Source: Budorcas taxicolor (taxonomy: Eukaryota > Chordata > Mammalia > Artiodactyla > Bovidae). Taken from it: a stretch of DNA of 64,000 nucleotides. The stretch lies in the NCBI RefSeq assembly GCF_023091745.1, contig NC_068910.1:1524272-1588271 (forward strand). The letters run 5' to 3'. A program made the translations under genes and the position numbers. The first letter of the stretch is position 1. Every line of letters begins with the position of its first letter. This document shows, one piece after another, positions 33,151 to 45,300 of this stretch. A model generated the notes under the pieces. It worked only from the letters and a program-made list of their open reading frames with translations. It had not been told where the DNA came from and searched no databases.

Positions 33151-33800
33151 CTGAGACCGCAGAGCCCGGAGACCGCGGTGGGGGCCGGCAGGACGGCGTC
33201 CCAGGCGGCCGGCCCAGGGCGCGGTCTCCGCACGGACCCGCACCGCAGAGCCGCCTCCAGAGCGGCCCTGCACGAGCGACCGCCAGCGAGGGTCCAGATC
33301 GCCGGCTCTGGGTCAGCTCCTCTCGCAGAGCGGCTCCCCCGGCGGCCGCGCGAGCCCGCGTCGCCCGGGACCCCCCGAGGCCCCTCCTCCGCCGGCCCCG
33401 CCCAGGGCGCGCGCGCCCCCGCGCCGCGGGAGGCCCAACGCCCGCCGGCGTGCCGGTTGGGAGGCGCGCGCGGTCTCCATGGAGACGGCCGCGGGGACGC
33501 GCGCCCAACGCCCGCCGGCGTGCCGGTTGGGAGGCGCGCGCGGTCTCCATGGAGACGGCCGCGGGGACGCGCGCCCAACGCCCGCCGGGGCCCGCAGCCC
33601 AGACCTCCGGCGCAGATGGAGGCGGGCGGGCGCCAAGGGCCGGGGGCACTTGGGGGAAACGCGGAGGCTGGGCGCCCGCTCCCGCGTCCCTGGGACAGAG
33701 ACGAGCGTCCCCACCCCGGGGACCCTCCCCCTTCTGTCCCCAGAGGCCTCCGCCGACCGACCCCGGCCGCGGCCGCCACCCTCTCCGGGGGTGATGACTG
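33150..33800. promoter_or_regulatory. Orphan CpG island with duplicated 70-bp unit
   Basis: About 650 bp are very GC- and CpG-rich with no mobile element. Two exact 70-bp units (33434-33503 and 33504-33573) and a partial third form a tandem repeat. Each full unit holds the 14-bp palindrome GTCTCCATGGAGAC (33473-33486 and 33543-33556). It lies 7.5 kb upstream of H1-10 and may be a promoter for an unannotated, possibly divergent noncoding transcript. No coding exon is recognised. Confidence 0.7.
33434..33587 (+). repeat. 70-bp tandem repeat, 2.2 copies
   Basis: The word CCCAACGCCCGCC begins at 33434, 33504 and 33574. The two full copies are identical, which implies a recent duplication or conversion. 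Confidence 0.95.
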
Positions 33801-33945
33801 TGCTTGCCGAGAACCTCCCCGCTGCCCACACGGAAGGCTGCCCCCAAGTCCTCGGAGCCCCCCGCCCAGGGCTCCAGGCCACAAGCGTCCCGCTGGAAAG
33901 GCTCCTTCCTCGCTTGGGCCCGCTGCTAGCCCCTCGCAGGCCTAG

Positions 33946-33975
33946 GGTGTGTGTGTGTGTGTGTGTGTGCGCGCG
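33946..33975 (+). repeat. (GT)n(GC)n microsatellite
   Basis: About twelve GT units lead into a short GC alternation, a sequence type able to form Z-DNA. It lies at the downstream edge of the orphan CpG island. Confidence 0.95.
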
Positions 33976-34087
33976 GCAGCGGGAGATGCCGCCTAGCTCC
34001 CTGCACTCTCAAGACAAGCAGCCAGGACTGGGGGCCGAGAGGAGAGGCCGCATCTCGGAACTCCTCCTAGTCAGGGCCCTTTCTCCT

Positions 34088-34250
34088 CATTGATTCACAC
34101 AGACTTTTACTGAGCACCTACTGTGTGCCGCCTACAAAGGGTCCGGTGACCCACACGCCAGACAAGCAGAAGCTGGGTGGGGAAGAGAGACTGCAGAAGC
34201 TACAGCAGTGACGCGTGCTTTGAAGAACCAACCTGGGAAAGGGAGAGACG
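34088..34250 (+). mobile_element. Ancient mammalian interspersed repeat remnant
   Basis: The words ACTGAGCACCTACTGTGTGC and GGGTCCGGTGACCCACACG fit an old MIR/L2-era repeat. Family not fixed. Confidence 0.5.
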
Positions 34251-35639
34251 GTGGGGGGTGGATGGCCCTACTTCAGATGGGGTGCTCAGGGAGGGCTTCC
34301 CGGAGGAGGTGGTATTCACCTGATTGGCAAGAATGGGAGGCGAAGGAGGGCTCACCAGCACTCAAGCCCCAAGTGGAGGGGCGGGTAGGGGCCACGGGGC
34401 AGGGCAGGACACCGAGGCAGCACGCTTAGATGTGATTCTAAGTGCCATGGGAAGCCGCCCGAGGGTTTAAGGAGGGATGGGCAGGATCTGATGGGGTCCA
34501 GTGGGGGCTCTGAGAAAACGGTGGCTTCTGTGAAGATCTGGCCACAGGGAGGCCCACTCGGAGGCGCTCTCTGTCTTCTGGGGCTGGTAGTGCCTGGCGG
34601 ACAGGTCCAGGGTGAGCTCAGAGGCCAGGAGACAGCTCGGGCTCTCCCCCGGGTCCCCTCCCGATGTTCCCAAGCTCTGGGGCCTGGCCCCAAAGGACAG
34701 CCTTCTCACCCAGACAAGGCGGGCACATGGCCAATGTCCGTCCTCATCCAGGGGACTGGCCTGGCCTCCCCATCCCTTCCCCATCCCCAGCTAACTGGCC
34801 AGATGAGAGGTCAGCAAGGGCAAGAGCACTGGACTGGGAATAAGACTTGGAGACAACCCAGAAACCCCGGGTGGGCTTGGCCCCTTCCCTGCACCTGGCA
34901 CCTCAGCTTCTTCAGGTCCCAGGGGGTCCCTTCCCCTGAACCTATCGAGGATGCTCCCAAAGCATTCAGGGGGTCACCTCCTTCAAGAAGCAGTGGCTGA
35001 GAGGGGAGGGGCGGAGGAGGGCTCAGTTTTGGAGAGCTGTGTATGCCAGGCTCTCGAGTTAGGAGGAGGTGTTGTCTCCTGGGCTTTGCTGGCCTCTTCA
35101 TTTTCAGAAGTGGGTCCCCTTGCACCTAACTTCTGAAACAGCAGTTAGAGCCCCTTCTAGAGTCTCATATTTGAGGCTACACAAGACAGAAGGGTCTTGG
35201 GGGCAGATGTTAAAGCAGAAGATAATTTAGCTAAGGAAGACTCAATGAGAAGAAATTGGGATGGCCAGGGTTGAAGGAGCTGGGGTGGGAAGCGGGCTGC
35301 GGAAGGGAGGGCAGGTGAGCCGGGGGAATAAAGTCAAAGACGTCAGCAGGGCCTGGATGCTGTGGCCAGGGCGGGCACCCTGAGTGGGAAAGTGACAAGC
35401 TCCCACTCTCCTCTTCAAAGGCCTCTGAAGCGGGCGATGGTGGGCAGTGGTGGGCAGGAGGAGGCGCACCCCCAGAAAGTGGCAGTTAGGGAGCTTTCAG
35501 GGCAGCTGGGTTGGTTCTAGATCAGGAAAGAAAGTCAGGACCCCCAGGACTGGGCGAGCCGAGCCTGATCGCTCTGAGATGAGCTTCTCTGAGCCTTGCA
35601 GGCCCTCGTGCTAACCCTAAGCCTGCCCAGCTTTGACTC

Positions 35640-35790
35640 CCATTTCATTCATTCAACAAATATTTATTGAGGGCCTACTATGTGTCAGGCCCCGTGCAGC
35701 GTGGCTTGAGCGCATCCCTGCTCTCGTGGGGGTGACAGGCACAAGACAGGACAATCTCAGAGAGCAATTAACGGTGTAAAACCAAGTGCT
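35640..35790 (+). mobile_element. Ancient mammalian interspersed repeat remnant
   Basis: CATTCATTCAACAAATATTT followed by ATTGAGGGCCTACTATGTGT, a widely seen old-repeat consensus, then a shared GAGAGCAATTAACGG tail region. Confidence 0.6.
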
Positions 35791-36133
35791 ACTGCTAGAA
35801 TCGGGGTGGTGCCGCTCCTTGAAATGAGGGGAACAGCAAATGCTTTGTTGTCTTCCCCGGCCGGGGGGGCCTTGCCAGTGCGGTCACACTGGAAGATGGT
35901 TTCTCTGCTTGTCAGGCTCTGCCCTGGCCCCAGCGCCCCTCCCAGAACAGTGTCTGGATGCGACCTTGCCCCAGCCCCTCGGCCTTGATCCCTCGGGCCC
36001 CATGGAGAAGAGATATCAAACTCTACCACGGCCGAGGCCGGACAACAGTTCCGACCTTGGCCTCCCCGGCGCATGGGCCAGCTCACCCCCCAGGAGACCC
36101 TGCCGGAGGAGGGAGGCAAACAGGCAAGGGGTC

Positions 36134-36395
36134 AGCCTCTCCCAGGCCTCCCTGTCCATGGAACACGGCTCGAAGTCCACTCAATGCCACTGTCCCCCCA
36201 GAGCCTGCCCCCCTCTGCTGGGCAGCGATCCTCCTGCAGGAGAGGCCCTTCGGGGAGGCAGGGGCAAGCCTCTCCTAGGCCACTGTGCCCACAGATCACG
36301 GCTCAAAGGCCACTCGGCGCCATTGTCTTCCCAGAGCCTGCCCCCTTCCCTGCCCCTGGCTGGCAGAGATCCCCACAGGGGAGGCGGGGCTGTGG
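36134..36395 (+). repeat. Diverged two-copy 133-bp tandem repeat
   Basis: The unit starts at AGCCTCTCC (36134) and again at 36267. Both share a GATCACGGCTCAAAGGCCACT-like word and a CCCAGAGCCTGCCCCC word in the same order, with many substitutions. Confidence 0.7.
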
Positions 36396-39300
36396 CTGAA
36401 GGAAGAAGGAAGAAGGGGGGGCAGAGCCAGGCTGTGAGGGGGCAGAAAGCCAGGCCATCCAAGCCTCCAAAAGCCTGAATTCGATGGGGGAGCCAGGAAG
36501 GCTCGAGGCTGCGGCCAGGTCACCAGGGGTGGCCTGATGGCTGTGCCTGAAATGTGGGGTGGGGATGGAGTTGGGAGACACACGCAGGCCAAGCCAGGTG
36601 GACTCACAAGGCCCAGGATGGGTGCTCATGGGGGACGTGGGTTGGGGGGCACACTTGGAAGCCTGCCGGGTCACAGGGCATCAACACTTAAGTGGATCTG
36701 TAAGAGTGGTCTGGAGGCTCGTTCTGGGCTGGTGTACAAAGGACAGTCAGGGAGACACATCAGGAACTGACCAGCCTGCCCCGAGGGCACGACCAGACGG
36801 GCACAGGCCCCCGGACGCGGACTGGTGTCCAGGGCCGAGACGCGCCCCTCGGCTGTCACCTCACAGCCTTGTTCCCCCAGTCGGGTTTTATACCACAAAT
36901 AACTTCACTAAGAAAAAGGGCTCTTAAAGGAAAAAGACGTAAAAGGCCTGGAGAAGGCCATGTGGCCGAGCGGGTCCCCAGCTCTGGCAGAGCCGGCTGC
37001 GGGAAGCTGGGGGGGACGCTCCAGACACGAGCCTCTGCTCACGTCCAAGCGAACAGCACCACCTGCCAGGCCCCGTGTCAGCTGTCGGCTCCGGGGCTGG
37101 GGGGGCACTGTCACTTCGTGCCCCTCATCCACAGGCCCCCCACCCCCGGATGAGCTGGGACCCCAACACATGGCGCCCGGCAGTAGTGGGTCCTTGCACG
37201 CTGAACAGCGCCCATCCCTTCTTTACACACTGTCTTCTAAGCACAGCTGCACTTTGGGGGCGTCTGCAGCGGGGAATCGGAGGTGGATGGGCATCGGGGC
37301 TCCGGGCTCGCTGCACTGCTCCCTGGGGACAGGGCGTGGTGGCCTCTCAGTCGCTAGTCCTGCCTCAGCAAGGGGCCCGCCCGCTGCTGGCGGGGAGAGG
37401 GGAGACCAGAGGCCCCCAGAGCACCCCCATTCAGGGCTTCACAATACACATTTGCATCTTAAAGGCGACCTTTCCCCACCCTTACACCTGGTGAATTCCC
37501 CCATTTCCCTTTACATAGTAAAAAGCACCTAAGGCCTCTTACTTCCATTTTAAACCCCAAACCGGGCCAGGCTGGAGCCAGCCTCGCTGTCTAAATCAGT
37601 GTGGGAGACAGAGCTTCCTGTCAGCTCCGGAGCCCGCTGGGCCTTCCCACAGGGGCTGCGGCCCCTCAGACCTCTCGGCCTCGCGCCTGGGGCCCCATCC
37701 CAGGCTGTCTAACTGTGAGTGTGTGAGTGGATCCCTACAGGGGTGGGGACAGGGCTGGCCCAGGGCCCAGGCAGGTGGCTCGCATGGGGAGTGTGTGGGC
37801 AAGCGGGGGTCCAGGCCAAGCCACATGTCTGCTGCAGGGCCGGTCCAGCTGGCGCTCAGAGGGCCCCCTCGCCCCGCTACAAATAGGCAACCTAAGGTCA
37901 GATAAGGATAAGTGCTATGAGGAAAATAAAGCGGGGCGGCGGGCCTGGAGGCAGCTCTGAATGGATTCTGGAGGAAAAGGGCCGGCCACCTGGCTGTGCC
38001 AAGGCCCCAAGCGGGAGCCCCGGGCGTGGCGAGAGCCTCGAGCGTCGCGGGAGCCCCAGCAAGGAACAAAAAGGCCAGAGCCAGGGGGTGGGGCGGCGGA
38101 GGGGCGCGCGGCCCCTGCTCTCTACAAGTGTCGGGGAGGGCGGGATTGCAGGGGAAAGTGGGAGACACAGAAGAGGCACTTCAGACACCCCGGAGGGGAA
38201 GGCGGGCGCCGCGGTCTGCTGCTCAGGAGAGAGACATGGGTGTCACCAGCGTATGGGTGGTGTTTGGAGCAGCAGGACCCCAGGACCTGAGGAAGGGGCG
38301 GCCGTCCCTGCCAGGCCCTGGCCAACTGCAGAGGCCTTTCCCCACGTTTCGCCATCCTTCCATTGGCCACGGGAGGCCTTCGCCACCTGTCCTGTCCTTA
38401 CAGGGGGGCAGGCGGCTCCCTGGGAGTGGGGGGTTCACGGGCCACGCCTTCCCGAAGGCATAGGCCCAGTCCTCTGTTTGCTCATCTGTATGCTGAGGTC
38501 AGTGAGAGGAAACTACTCCATCCCACCAGCGCCCGAGCCCACCGGGCTGCAGGGGCCTCGGAGCGTGTGCACCACGTCCTCCTGGTGGTCTGGGCTGCGC
38601 TGCCTGGCCTGCACGTGTGCACTCTGCTCTGAGTCCTTCGCTCCTCCCGGTACGGCCAGGCCTACCCCTGGCCACAGGGCCTTCCCCCTACTCCTGCTGA
38701 CCCCCTCCTCGCTGGTCAGGCGCTGGACATCAGCCCACTGTTCCTCAGCCCCCACCCCGCTTCTGCCCCGACCCAGGTCCAATCTGCAGATTTTTTTAAA
38801 AAGAGAAATGTGAAATCTGGACTGCATTTTTGTGTGACATGGCCTGATTTTTAAACTTCACCTTTTAAAATACACTGGGCTGAACAGGCAAAGTCCAGGC
38901 AGAGGTTCTGAGAAGTCGGACGCTGGCCAGTCAGCTCATTCAACCAGTTTCCTGAGGGGCTGCCCTGGGTAGACAGGTCCTCGGTTCTAGGAATTCTCTC
39001 AATCTGCAGGGCCCGGGCGGGTCCCCTCCTCTCTGACGGTTCTTCCTCTGTCTCCAGAGGACAGCCACTGTCTCCTGCCAGCCCACACCCTCCCCTTCCA
39101 ACCAACGTCCGGCAGTGGAGACAGGGCCCTCATCCAGCCTCGCCTGCAGCTGCAAGCGGCTCCAGATTCTCATTCACAGCCCATCCCCCGCCCCCACAGG
39201 AGGAGCAGATTTCAGTCTGGGGTCCCCTCGGGGGCCTCGCCCTCTGTTCTCCCTTGGACCTGAGTCCCTCTCGCCAGTCACCGGGTTGCCTGGGCCAGCT

Positions 39301-41257
39301 GTCTCCTGGGCGTCCCTGCTCACTCTCCAGCTCCGTGCATCCTGAGGGGCAAGGCGTCTCCACCCCGCAGCTTCTCGCCCTGCACACACCTTGCATCTCT
39401 GGAACCCGAGGTCTTCGCTCAAGCCCTGTGTGTCCGCAGGCCCCTGACCACTGCTCCCCATCTCCCCCTGGAATCGGGGCTCCAGGCCGCTGGGCTAGAA
39501 GGGGCTCCGCCTCTCCGCAGGAGCCTATGCGGAGACTCCTCTCCTTCTCTCTCCTGCTGCATGTACTCAGTGGCCCCTTTTGTGGCTCCCAGCCCCTGAC
39601 CTCCCCCATCCGCCTGCGAATCCCAGCAGCCTCACACTTCCCTGGGTCAAAGTCCTCCTCTCCTGGGGCTTATTACAACCGCAGCTTGTTGGAGAGCACG
39701 CCGGGCAGGGCAAACGCTGTGGCAGGGGTGCGAAGACCTCTGAGAGGCCGGCGGTTCTGCTCTATGCCCCCACTCCGTCCCGCCAGCCCCTCCTCCATGC
39801 TTGGGCCTCAGGAGACTGTAGGGAGCAGGATCGGGCCTAAATCACTCACCCTAAAGAGGATCCACCCTCCTCCTGGAGCGTCTCTACGTGTCTCAGCTTA
39901 TCCCAAGTGACGGCTCCTTTGGCTTGGAGAAAGATGGTCCGACGCCTCCTCCTCACCCCCAGTACTGGACCCAGCGGCAGGGCCACCAACTGAAACAAGC
40001 TTCCGCCTGGTACCCAGAGTGTCCCCGCTCTCAACTGCGCTCCCCACACGAAGGGGGGGGGGGGTGCTGCCCAGAACGAGGAGCCGCTCCCCTCCCTCAT
40101 CCTCCTTGGGAAATCCTCCCGGGGCCAGCGCCTCCCCTCGCCCCCGCCGGAGCCACCTTGTGGCTTTGGGGTAAGGGTAGAAGCTACTTCGCACCGTAAA
40201 ATGGGGGCACTTGTAGCATCCGCGGCGGCGGTGGGGGGGAGGGGGGACGCCTAGGGAATGTCCCCAGAGAAGCACCTACAGTCCTCCTCGCCGCCTCCCG
40301 CGTGGTGACCTGGGCCCTCGAGGCCTAAGGAGGCCTCGGGTGCGCAAAGGAAGGCGCCTGCATCCGCCCTCCCCTTGCACGCAGGCGGAGACCCCCCTCG
40401 AAGCGTCCCGGCTCCTTCCACACTGCCCCAGCCGACCGCGCGAGGGCGTGCCCTGTGTTAGTTCGGACAAATTAAAGCTCGTCCAGCGGGCAGGCCCGGG
40501 GTCCCCTGGACGCGATCTGCGCTTGGGGGCCCGTGGAGCACTCTTGGCTGTCGGCTGCGGAGCTCTGGGCTGCGGGGTCTCCCTGGGGGCGCGCGCTATT
40601 CGGCCTCAAACGGGGTGCCCCCCTCCTCTCGCGCTCCCTCAGCCTAGGGTGCGCCCCTCCGTTCCCCTCTCGCGAGCCCTCCCTGGGCGCGGGCCGCCTC
40701 TCCATCGCGCCGCGGGCTCGGGCCCTGTCCAGGGTGCACAGCGGCGCGCACAGTGGTGCCGGGGAGGCCGGGTCTGGGAAGCCAGCGGCCGGGGAAGGGG
40801 CTCCAAGAAGCACAAGTTGGCGCCGGCCCCGGACCAGGCTGTTGTTGTTCTCAACGTGGTCCGCCGCGGAGCCTTAAAAGGGGAGCGCGGCGCCCTCCCC
40901 GCCAGAGCGCAGCGCGCACGCCCGGCGAGTTCCGGTGTAGGCAGCGGTGGCGGCAGCTCGCTAGGCCGACTTCCCGGCTCCCAGGCGGTCTTTGCTCTGG
41001 CCAGCTCGCGCCGGACTCCAGCGTTCCGATCGCTCCTGCGCCGGCCCCGCTTCCGGTCCCGATTCGGGACCCCCGCTCCGGCCGGCCCGGCCCCCACCCC
41101 AGCCCTGCCGCCCGGCCCCAGGCCCGGCCGCGGCCGCTCCCGCCTGGAGCCGCCGCGCGCCCCCAGTCCCCCGGCGCCCCCGCGGCCCCTCGCCTTTCTC
41201 TTCCCGGCGCGGCCTCCGGGTTTCCGCGCCCCGCCCGCCACCAACCCGCTCGCCACT

Positions 41258-41902
41258 ATGTCTGTGGAGCTCGAAGAGGCCCTCCCGCTGACGACTGCCG
41301 AGGGGGCGGCCAAGAAGGCGGCGAAGGCCGGAGGCTCGGTCGCATTGTCCCCGTCCAAGAAGAGGAAGAATAGCAAAAAGAAGAATCAGCCGGGCAAGTA
41401 CAGCCAGCTGGTGGTGGAGACCATCCGCCGGCTAGGCGAGCGCAACGGCTCATCGCTGGCCAAGATCTACGCGGAGGCCAAGAAGGTGGCGTGGTTCGAC
41501 CAGCAAAACGGGCGCACCTACCTCAAGTACTCCATCAAGGCGCTGGTGCAGAACGACACCCTGCTGCAGGTGAAGGGCACCGGCGCCAACGGCTCGTTCA
41601 AGCTCAACCGCAAGAAGCTGGAGGGTGGCGGCGGCGAGCGGCGCGGAGCCCCGGCGCCCGCCTCTGCCCCGGCGCCCGCTGCGCACAAGGCCAAGAAGGC
41701 GGCCCCGGGCGCGGCCGCCCCGCGACGCGCGGACAAGAAGCCGACTAAGAGCCCACAGCCCGAGAAGCGCTCACACAAGAAGGGCGCCGCTTCCAAGAAG
41801 GACAAAGGCAGCAAGGCCAAGAAGGCGGCGGCCGCGGGGGGCAAGAAGGTGAAGAAGGCGGCCAAACCCAGCGTCCCCAAAGTGCCCAAGGGCCGCAAGT
41901 GA
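41258..41902 (+). CDS. H1-10: Histone H1.10 (H1X), replication-independent linker histone
   Basis: A single-exon frame of 214 codons, one more than I recall for human. It binds linker DNA at the nucleosome entry-exit site in the nucleus. Layout: acidic N-terminal tail (VELEEAL, 3-9), Ser/Lys-rich stretch with SPSKKRK (31-37), winged-helix globular domain about 44-119 with KYSQLVVETI and GTYLKYSIKAL-type helices, wing GTGANGSFKL (107-116), then a Lys/Ala/Pro-rich C-tail ending VPKVPKGRK. The start ATG has a usable context (GCCACTATGT) and begins the known MSVELEEALP. The frame stays open about 300 codons upstream, but that stretch has no H1 similarity and is the GC-rich 5'UTR. It has a poly(A) signal, as expected for H1X and unlike replication-dependent histones; I see no histone 3' stem-loop. 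Confidence 0.97.
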   Translation: MSVELEEALPLTTAEGAAKKAAKAGGSVALSPSKKRKNSKKKNQPGKYSQLVVETIRRLGERNGSSLAKIYAEAKKVAWFDQQNGRTYLKYSIKALVQNDTLLQVKGTGANGSFKLNRKKLEGGGGERRGAPAPASAPAPAAHKAKKAAPGAAAPRRADKKPTKSPQPEKRSHKKGAASKKDKGSKAKKAAAAGGKKVKKAAKPSVPKVPKGRK

Positions 41903-42302
41903 GCGCGGGGCCCCGGCGCGCACTTTTCCACCCCCCAGTGCACGTAGGTTTTGCGCGGAGCCCGAACCGCCGTGCGCGCTCCGACATCAGTGGGCCCGGG
42001 CCCCGCCGGCCTGCCCATCCCCCAACGTGGGAGCGTTTTTTTTTTGTTTCGTTTTTGGTTATTGTTTGCTTTAGATTTTTGAAACGGCCCTGGCGACGCC
42101 CTTATTGGCTCTCGCCCTTGGCCCGGGCTGTCGCCTTGGTTACCGGCTCCGGGGCGCCAATGGCCGGGCTGCGCCTGCCCGCCCCGTCCCTGCGCACGAG
42201 GACGCCACGGCGGCGCAGCCCTTCCCGCCTCCGGGCGCGCGCCGGATAATGGCGCGGGAGCGCGCGTGGCTTTCCTCTCTCCGGTCTCCATTTTTGGGGC
42301 AA

Positions 42303-42308
42303 AATAAA
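42303..42308 (+). terminator. H1-10: Poly(A) signal AATAAA of H1-10
   Basis: AATAAA lies 400 nt after the stop codon and is followed by a T/G-rich stretch (TCTTGTCGTCTTCG). CpG density falls off right after. Confidence 0.85.
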
Positions 42309-42329
42309 TTGTTTAAACCTTTCAACCGC

Positions 42330-45300
42330 TCTTGTCGTCTTCGAGTGGAGTAAGGCTGGGCGCGGCCGCCGCGGGGCTTGAACTTGGGCTGGATGGGTAA
42401 CGGAGGGTCCCTTCCGCGCTGAGTCCGTTAGAGATGCAGGCGGGGAGCTGGGCGGTTCGTCCCAGAAGCTGGCATGGGTTTACCTGGGTAGAAGGGCAGT
42501 TTCGCCCCGGGGCTGGGGGAGCAGGGGCTTGGCGAGGGTCTGCTCTCAGTCGCTGCAGGGTGGGTCTTCACAGAGCTGAGTGAACTCGAGTTGAGTGAGG
42601 CTCCCTGTTGATGTGATGGACAGCGGACCCAGGCTCACCCACCGTGATGCAAGTAGCGGTCTGAGCAAGGCTGACCCTCCTGGAGCTTGTCAGTCTGCAG
42701 CCTACGTGGGATCCAGAGTTAAGGGTAAATGGGCAGGAATGAGACGGCCCGGGGAGGTCCCTACCCGTTTGTGTTCAGCATATGAAATAGTTGTTCGTCT
42801 AGTTGGGCAGTAAACAGGCCTATTTTAATGTTTCTATGAAGAGACAATCCTGCAAAACGAGAGAACTCTGGAGCGATGGGGAAGCCAGCGAAGATTCCAG
42901 AATAATGCATATATATGTACAGACCAGGCTGACCAAGCCTGGGGCTAGATGAGAGCGCGGAGAATCCTGGTACAGCAAGTTTCCTGAGTGCTGCCTGGCA
43001 GCCACTGCCCTCAGGAACAGAGGGAGGAGTAACAGCGCAGACCCTCCGCACGGTGGGCAAGCGGCCACCCAGACCCACTTCACCTCTCCCGGCCCTGCTG
43101 GGGGTCCTCACTGCCTCCTGCTGCAGGGAACTGCGGGGCCAGCTGCCAGTGCTGTTGCTCAGCCTTGTCCTGGGCCAAGACAGCTCAGGTGCCGGCCCTG
43201 CCCACGCTTTTGCTGGGGGTGGGAGGGAACCACGTCATCCTCTCTGAAGTGACCAGGCCGCTGGGGTGGAGGAGGAATGCTGGACTTGGCAGTGGCTGTC
43301 TGGATTCTTGGGAAAAACACCCGCCCTGCCAGCCCAGGTTTTGGCTACAACTTCATCTACTTTGCAGCTCTGATTGGGGGGCAGTGTGCCCAGTACCCTC
43401 CTGCAGGGCCACTGTGCCAGAGTGGGCCAGTCCCAAACTGTCTGCAGAGCTAGCCAATAGGCCGCCAGCAGCTAGCAGCCCTGAGAGATCTTGGCCTCCC
43501 CAGGGTCCAAGGGATGGTGCTCCTGACCCACTAAACGTGAGCCCTCAGATTCCACCCTCTTTCCCTGAACCAGATGCCACCTGGGCTCACCCCAGCTGTC
43601 CAAGTCAGCCTCGGGCTGGGGCCTGGCTCTCTGGCCCTCTCCCAGGTGGCCCGGGGAGGGGGGGGGGGTCGGGGGGAGGGGGGGGGCGGACCGGCAGAGA
43701 AGTCTGCCTCTTCTGGCCACGCTCTTCACACCAAGCAGCTTCCCCTTGCAGAGCTCCCCCGACCCAAGCTCCTCCCCTTGCTAACTCCACCCTTTGACAA
43801 CCGACCTCCAGCTCCACACCCCCAAGTGGGCCTGCAGGCCCGCTGTTCTGCACGGTCTTTCCAGACTTCCGTCCTGAATTAGCTCTGCGCTGCTCACCAC
43901 CCAGTTCTCCCAGCAGCCTCCAGCTCTGATGCCGCCTCCACCTCTCCTGGCACCCCTTCCCCTCTGCTCTTTGAAGGCTGGGCCCCTGGCTTGTTGCCTT
44001 TTCCAGGCTAAGGCCTGTTTCTCCAGGAGCACTGGTGCGCCTCTTGTGATGATAAAAAGCAGTTTCATTTTCTCCCAGGGACAGTCATGCCCCGTGTTGT
44101 CCAGCCACAATGCTCTGGGGTCTGGCCCTTCCAGTCCCAAGGGTGGTCACATGGCCGGAGAGCTGGCTGATGCCTCTTGAACCTGTTGCCTGGCCATGAT
44201 CAGTGAAATGAGTTCTTGACCTCAACGAGTCAATTTGGAAGTAGTGAGAAAGAGGTGCTCTTCCGCCCAGGACCACTAAGGGTAGGGACATTGGGCCAGA
44301 GCTGCTGGTGGCCACCCTTGTCAACACACGGAGAAGGCCCACCTGAAAAAGAGGCCAAGGCAGAGAAAGCTGGAGCCAGTACACAGAGAAGCAGATCCCT
44401 AAGGATATGAACGCGAGGTCCAGGTCCAGTTGTGCCCGAAGCTGCTTAGACCCGGCTGTTCCAGGAGTCGATGCTTGCTTTTCACATAAGCTAGTCTGAC
44501 TTGCGTTTCTGTTACCTGCAATCCGGTCTCACTCCTTCAACTCATTTTATCCTCCCATGCCCACATCCTGGACCTTGTCATCCATTCAAACTGCTCTTCC
44601 TCAACCCCCCGCCCAGGACCTCCCTGGGTGTCCAACGCAGGAGATGCAGGCTCTCTCGCTGGTCCAGGAAGATTCCGTGCGCCGTGGAGGAGGTGAGCTC
44701 GCGGGCCACAGCTGCTGAGCCTGCGCTGTGTAGCCCGAGCCCTGCGCTACAGAGCGGCTCCTGCAACTAGAGGAAGCCTGCGTGGCCGCAGTAAACCCGT
44801 GAAGATGGACACGCGCTCTCCCAGGGGCCTTCACTCCACCCACAGGCCCCTCCTCAACTCTGCCCAAGTTGCCTTCAGCCGAGCGTGGCTGGGTCCCACG
44901 CCCTGAAGTTGAAGAAACACCCTTTGTGTGCCCGGCACCCTGAGGAAGACTGCAGAGACCTCAGCCTCAAGAGAGCCCTAGAGGGAGGTGTTCCAACACC
45001 CACCTCACTGGTGCGGGAGGTCTGTTTTCTGCTCCTGCACAGAGCAGGGGGCGGATCTACTTACTGTGTCTCTTGGACTTGGCTTCAAGCGGCCTCAATT
45101 CCAGGCAAACACTGAAGGCACGGGATGCCGCGGGGCCCTGGAGGAGGGCTTCCTGGATGAGGTGAGCGTACTACAGCAAGGAGGCAAGTGACCACGGGCA
45201 CGGCCACAGCCCAGGCCTACATCCGCCGGGCAGAGGGGCTGGGTGGGGGTGGGGGCCCACAGTGGCCGGGCAGGGCTCTGGACCTGGCTCCACCATGGTC

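Larger units (their letters stand above)
33976..40290. other. Intergenic, ancient repeats and no recognised gene
   Basis: Two stretches (about 34088-34250 and 35640-35790) carry the TTTATTGAGCACCTACTATGTG-like word typical of old mammalian interspersed repeats. A two-copy 133-bp repeat lies at 36134-36395. The remainder, including several long GC-rich open frames, has no protein-family signature or convincing splice structure. Confidence 0.65.
40290..42350. promoter_or_regulatory. H1-10: CpG island spanning H1-10
   Basis: CpG density is high from about 40.3 kb through the whole H1-10 reading frame to its poly(A) site. A TTAAAA TATA-like word at 40874-40879, about 380 nt before the start codon, is a possible core promoter; transcription start is not otherwise visible. 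Confidence 0.8.

Noticed and set aside
33056..33945. 383- and 317-codon frames in the orphan CpG island
   Set aside because: Arg/Pro/Ala-rich composition is what CpG-island DNA gives in any frame; the 70-bp repeat changes frame between copies, which is unlike coding selection.
37917..38813. 298-codon frame on the plus strand
   Set aside because: GC-rich, no recognisable domain, no splice structure and overlapped by other open frames on both strands.
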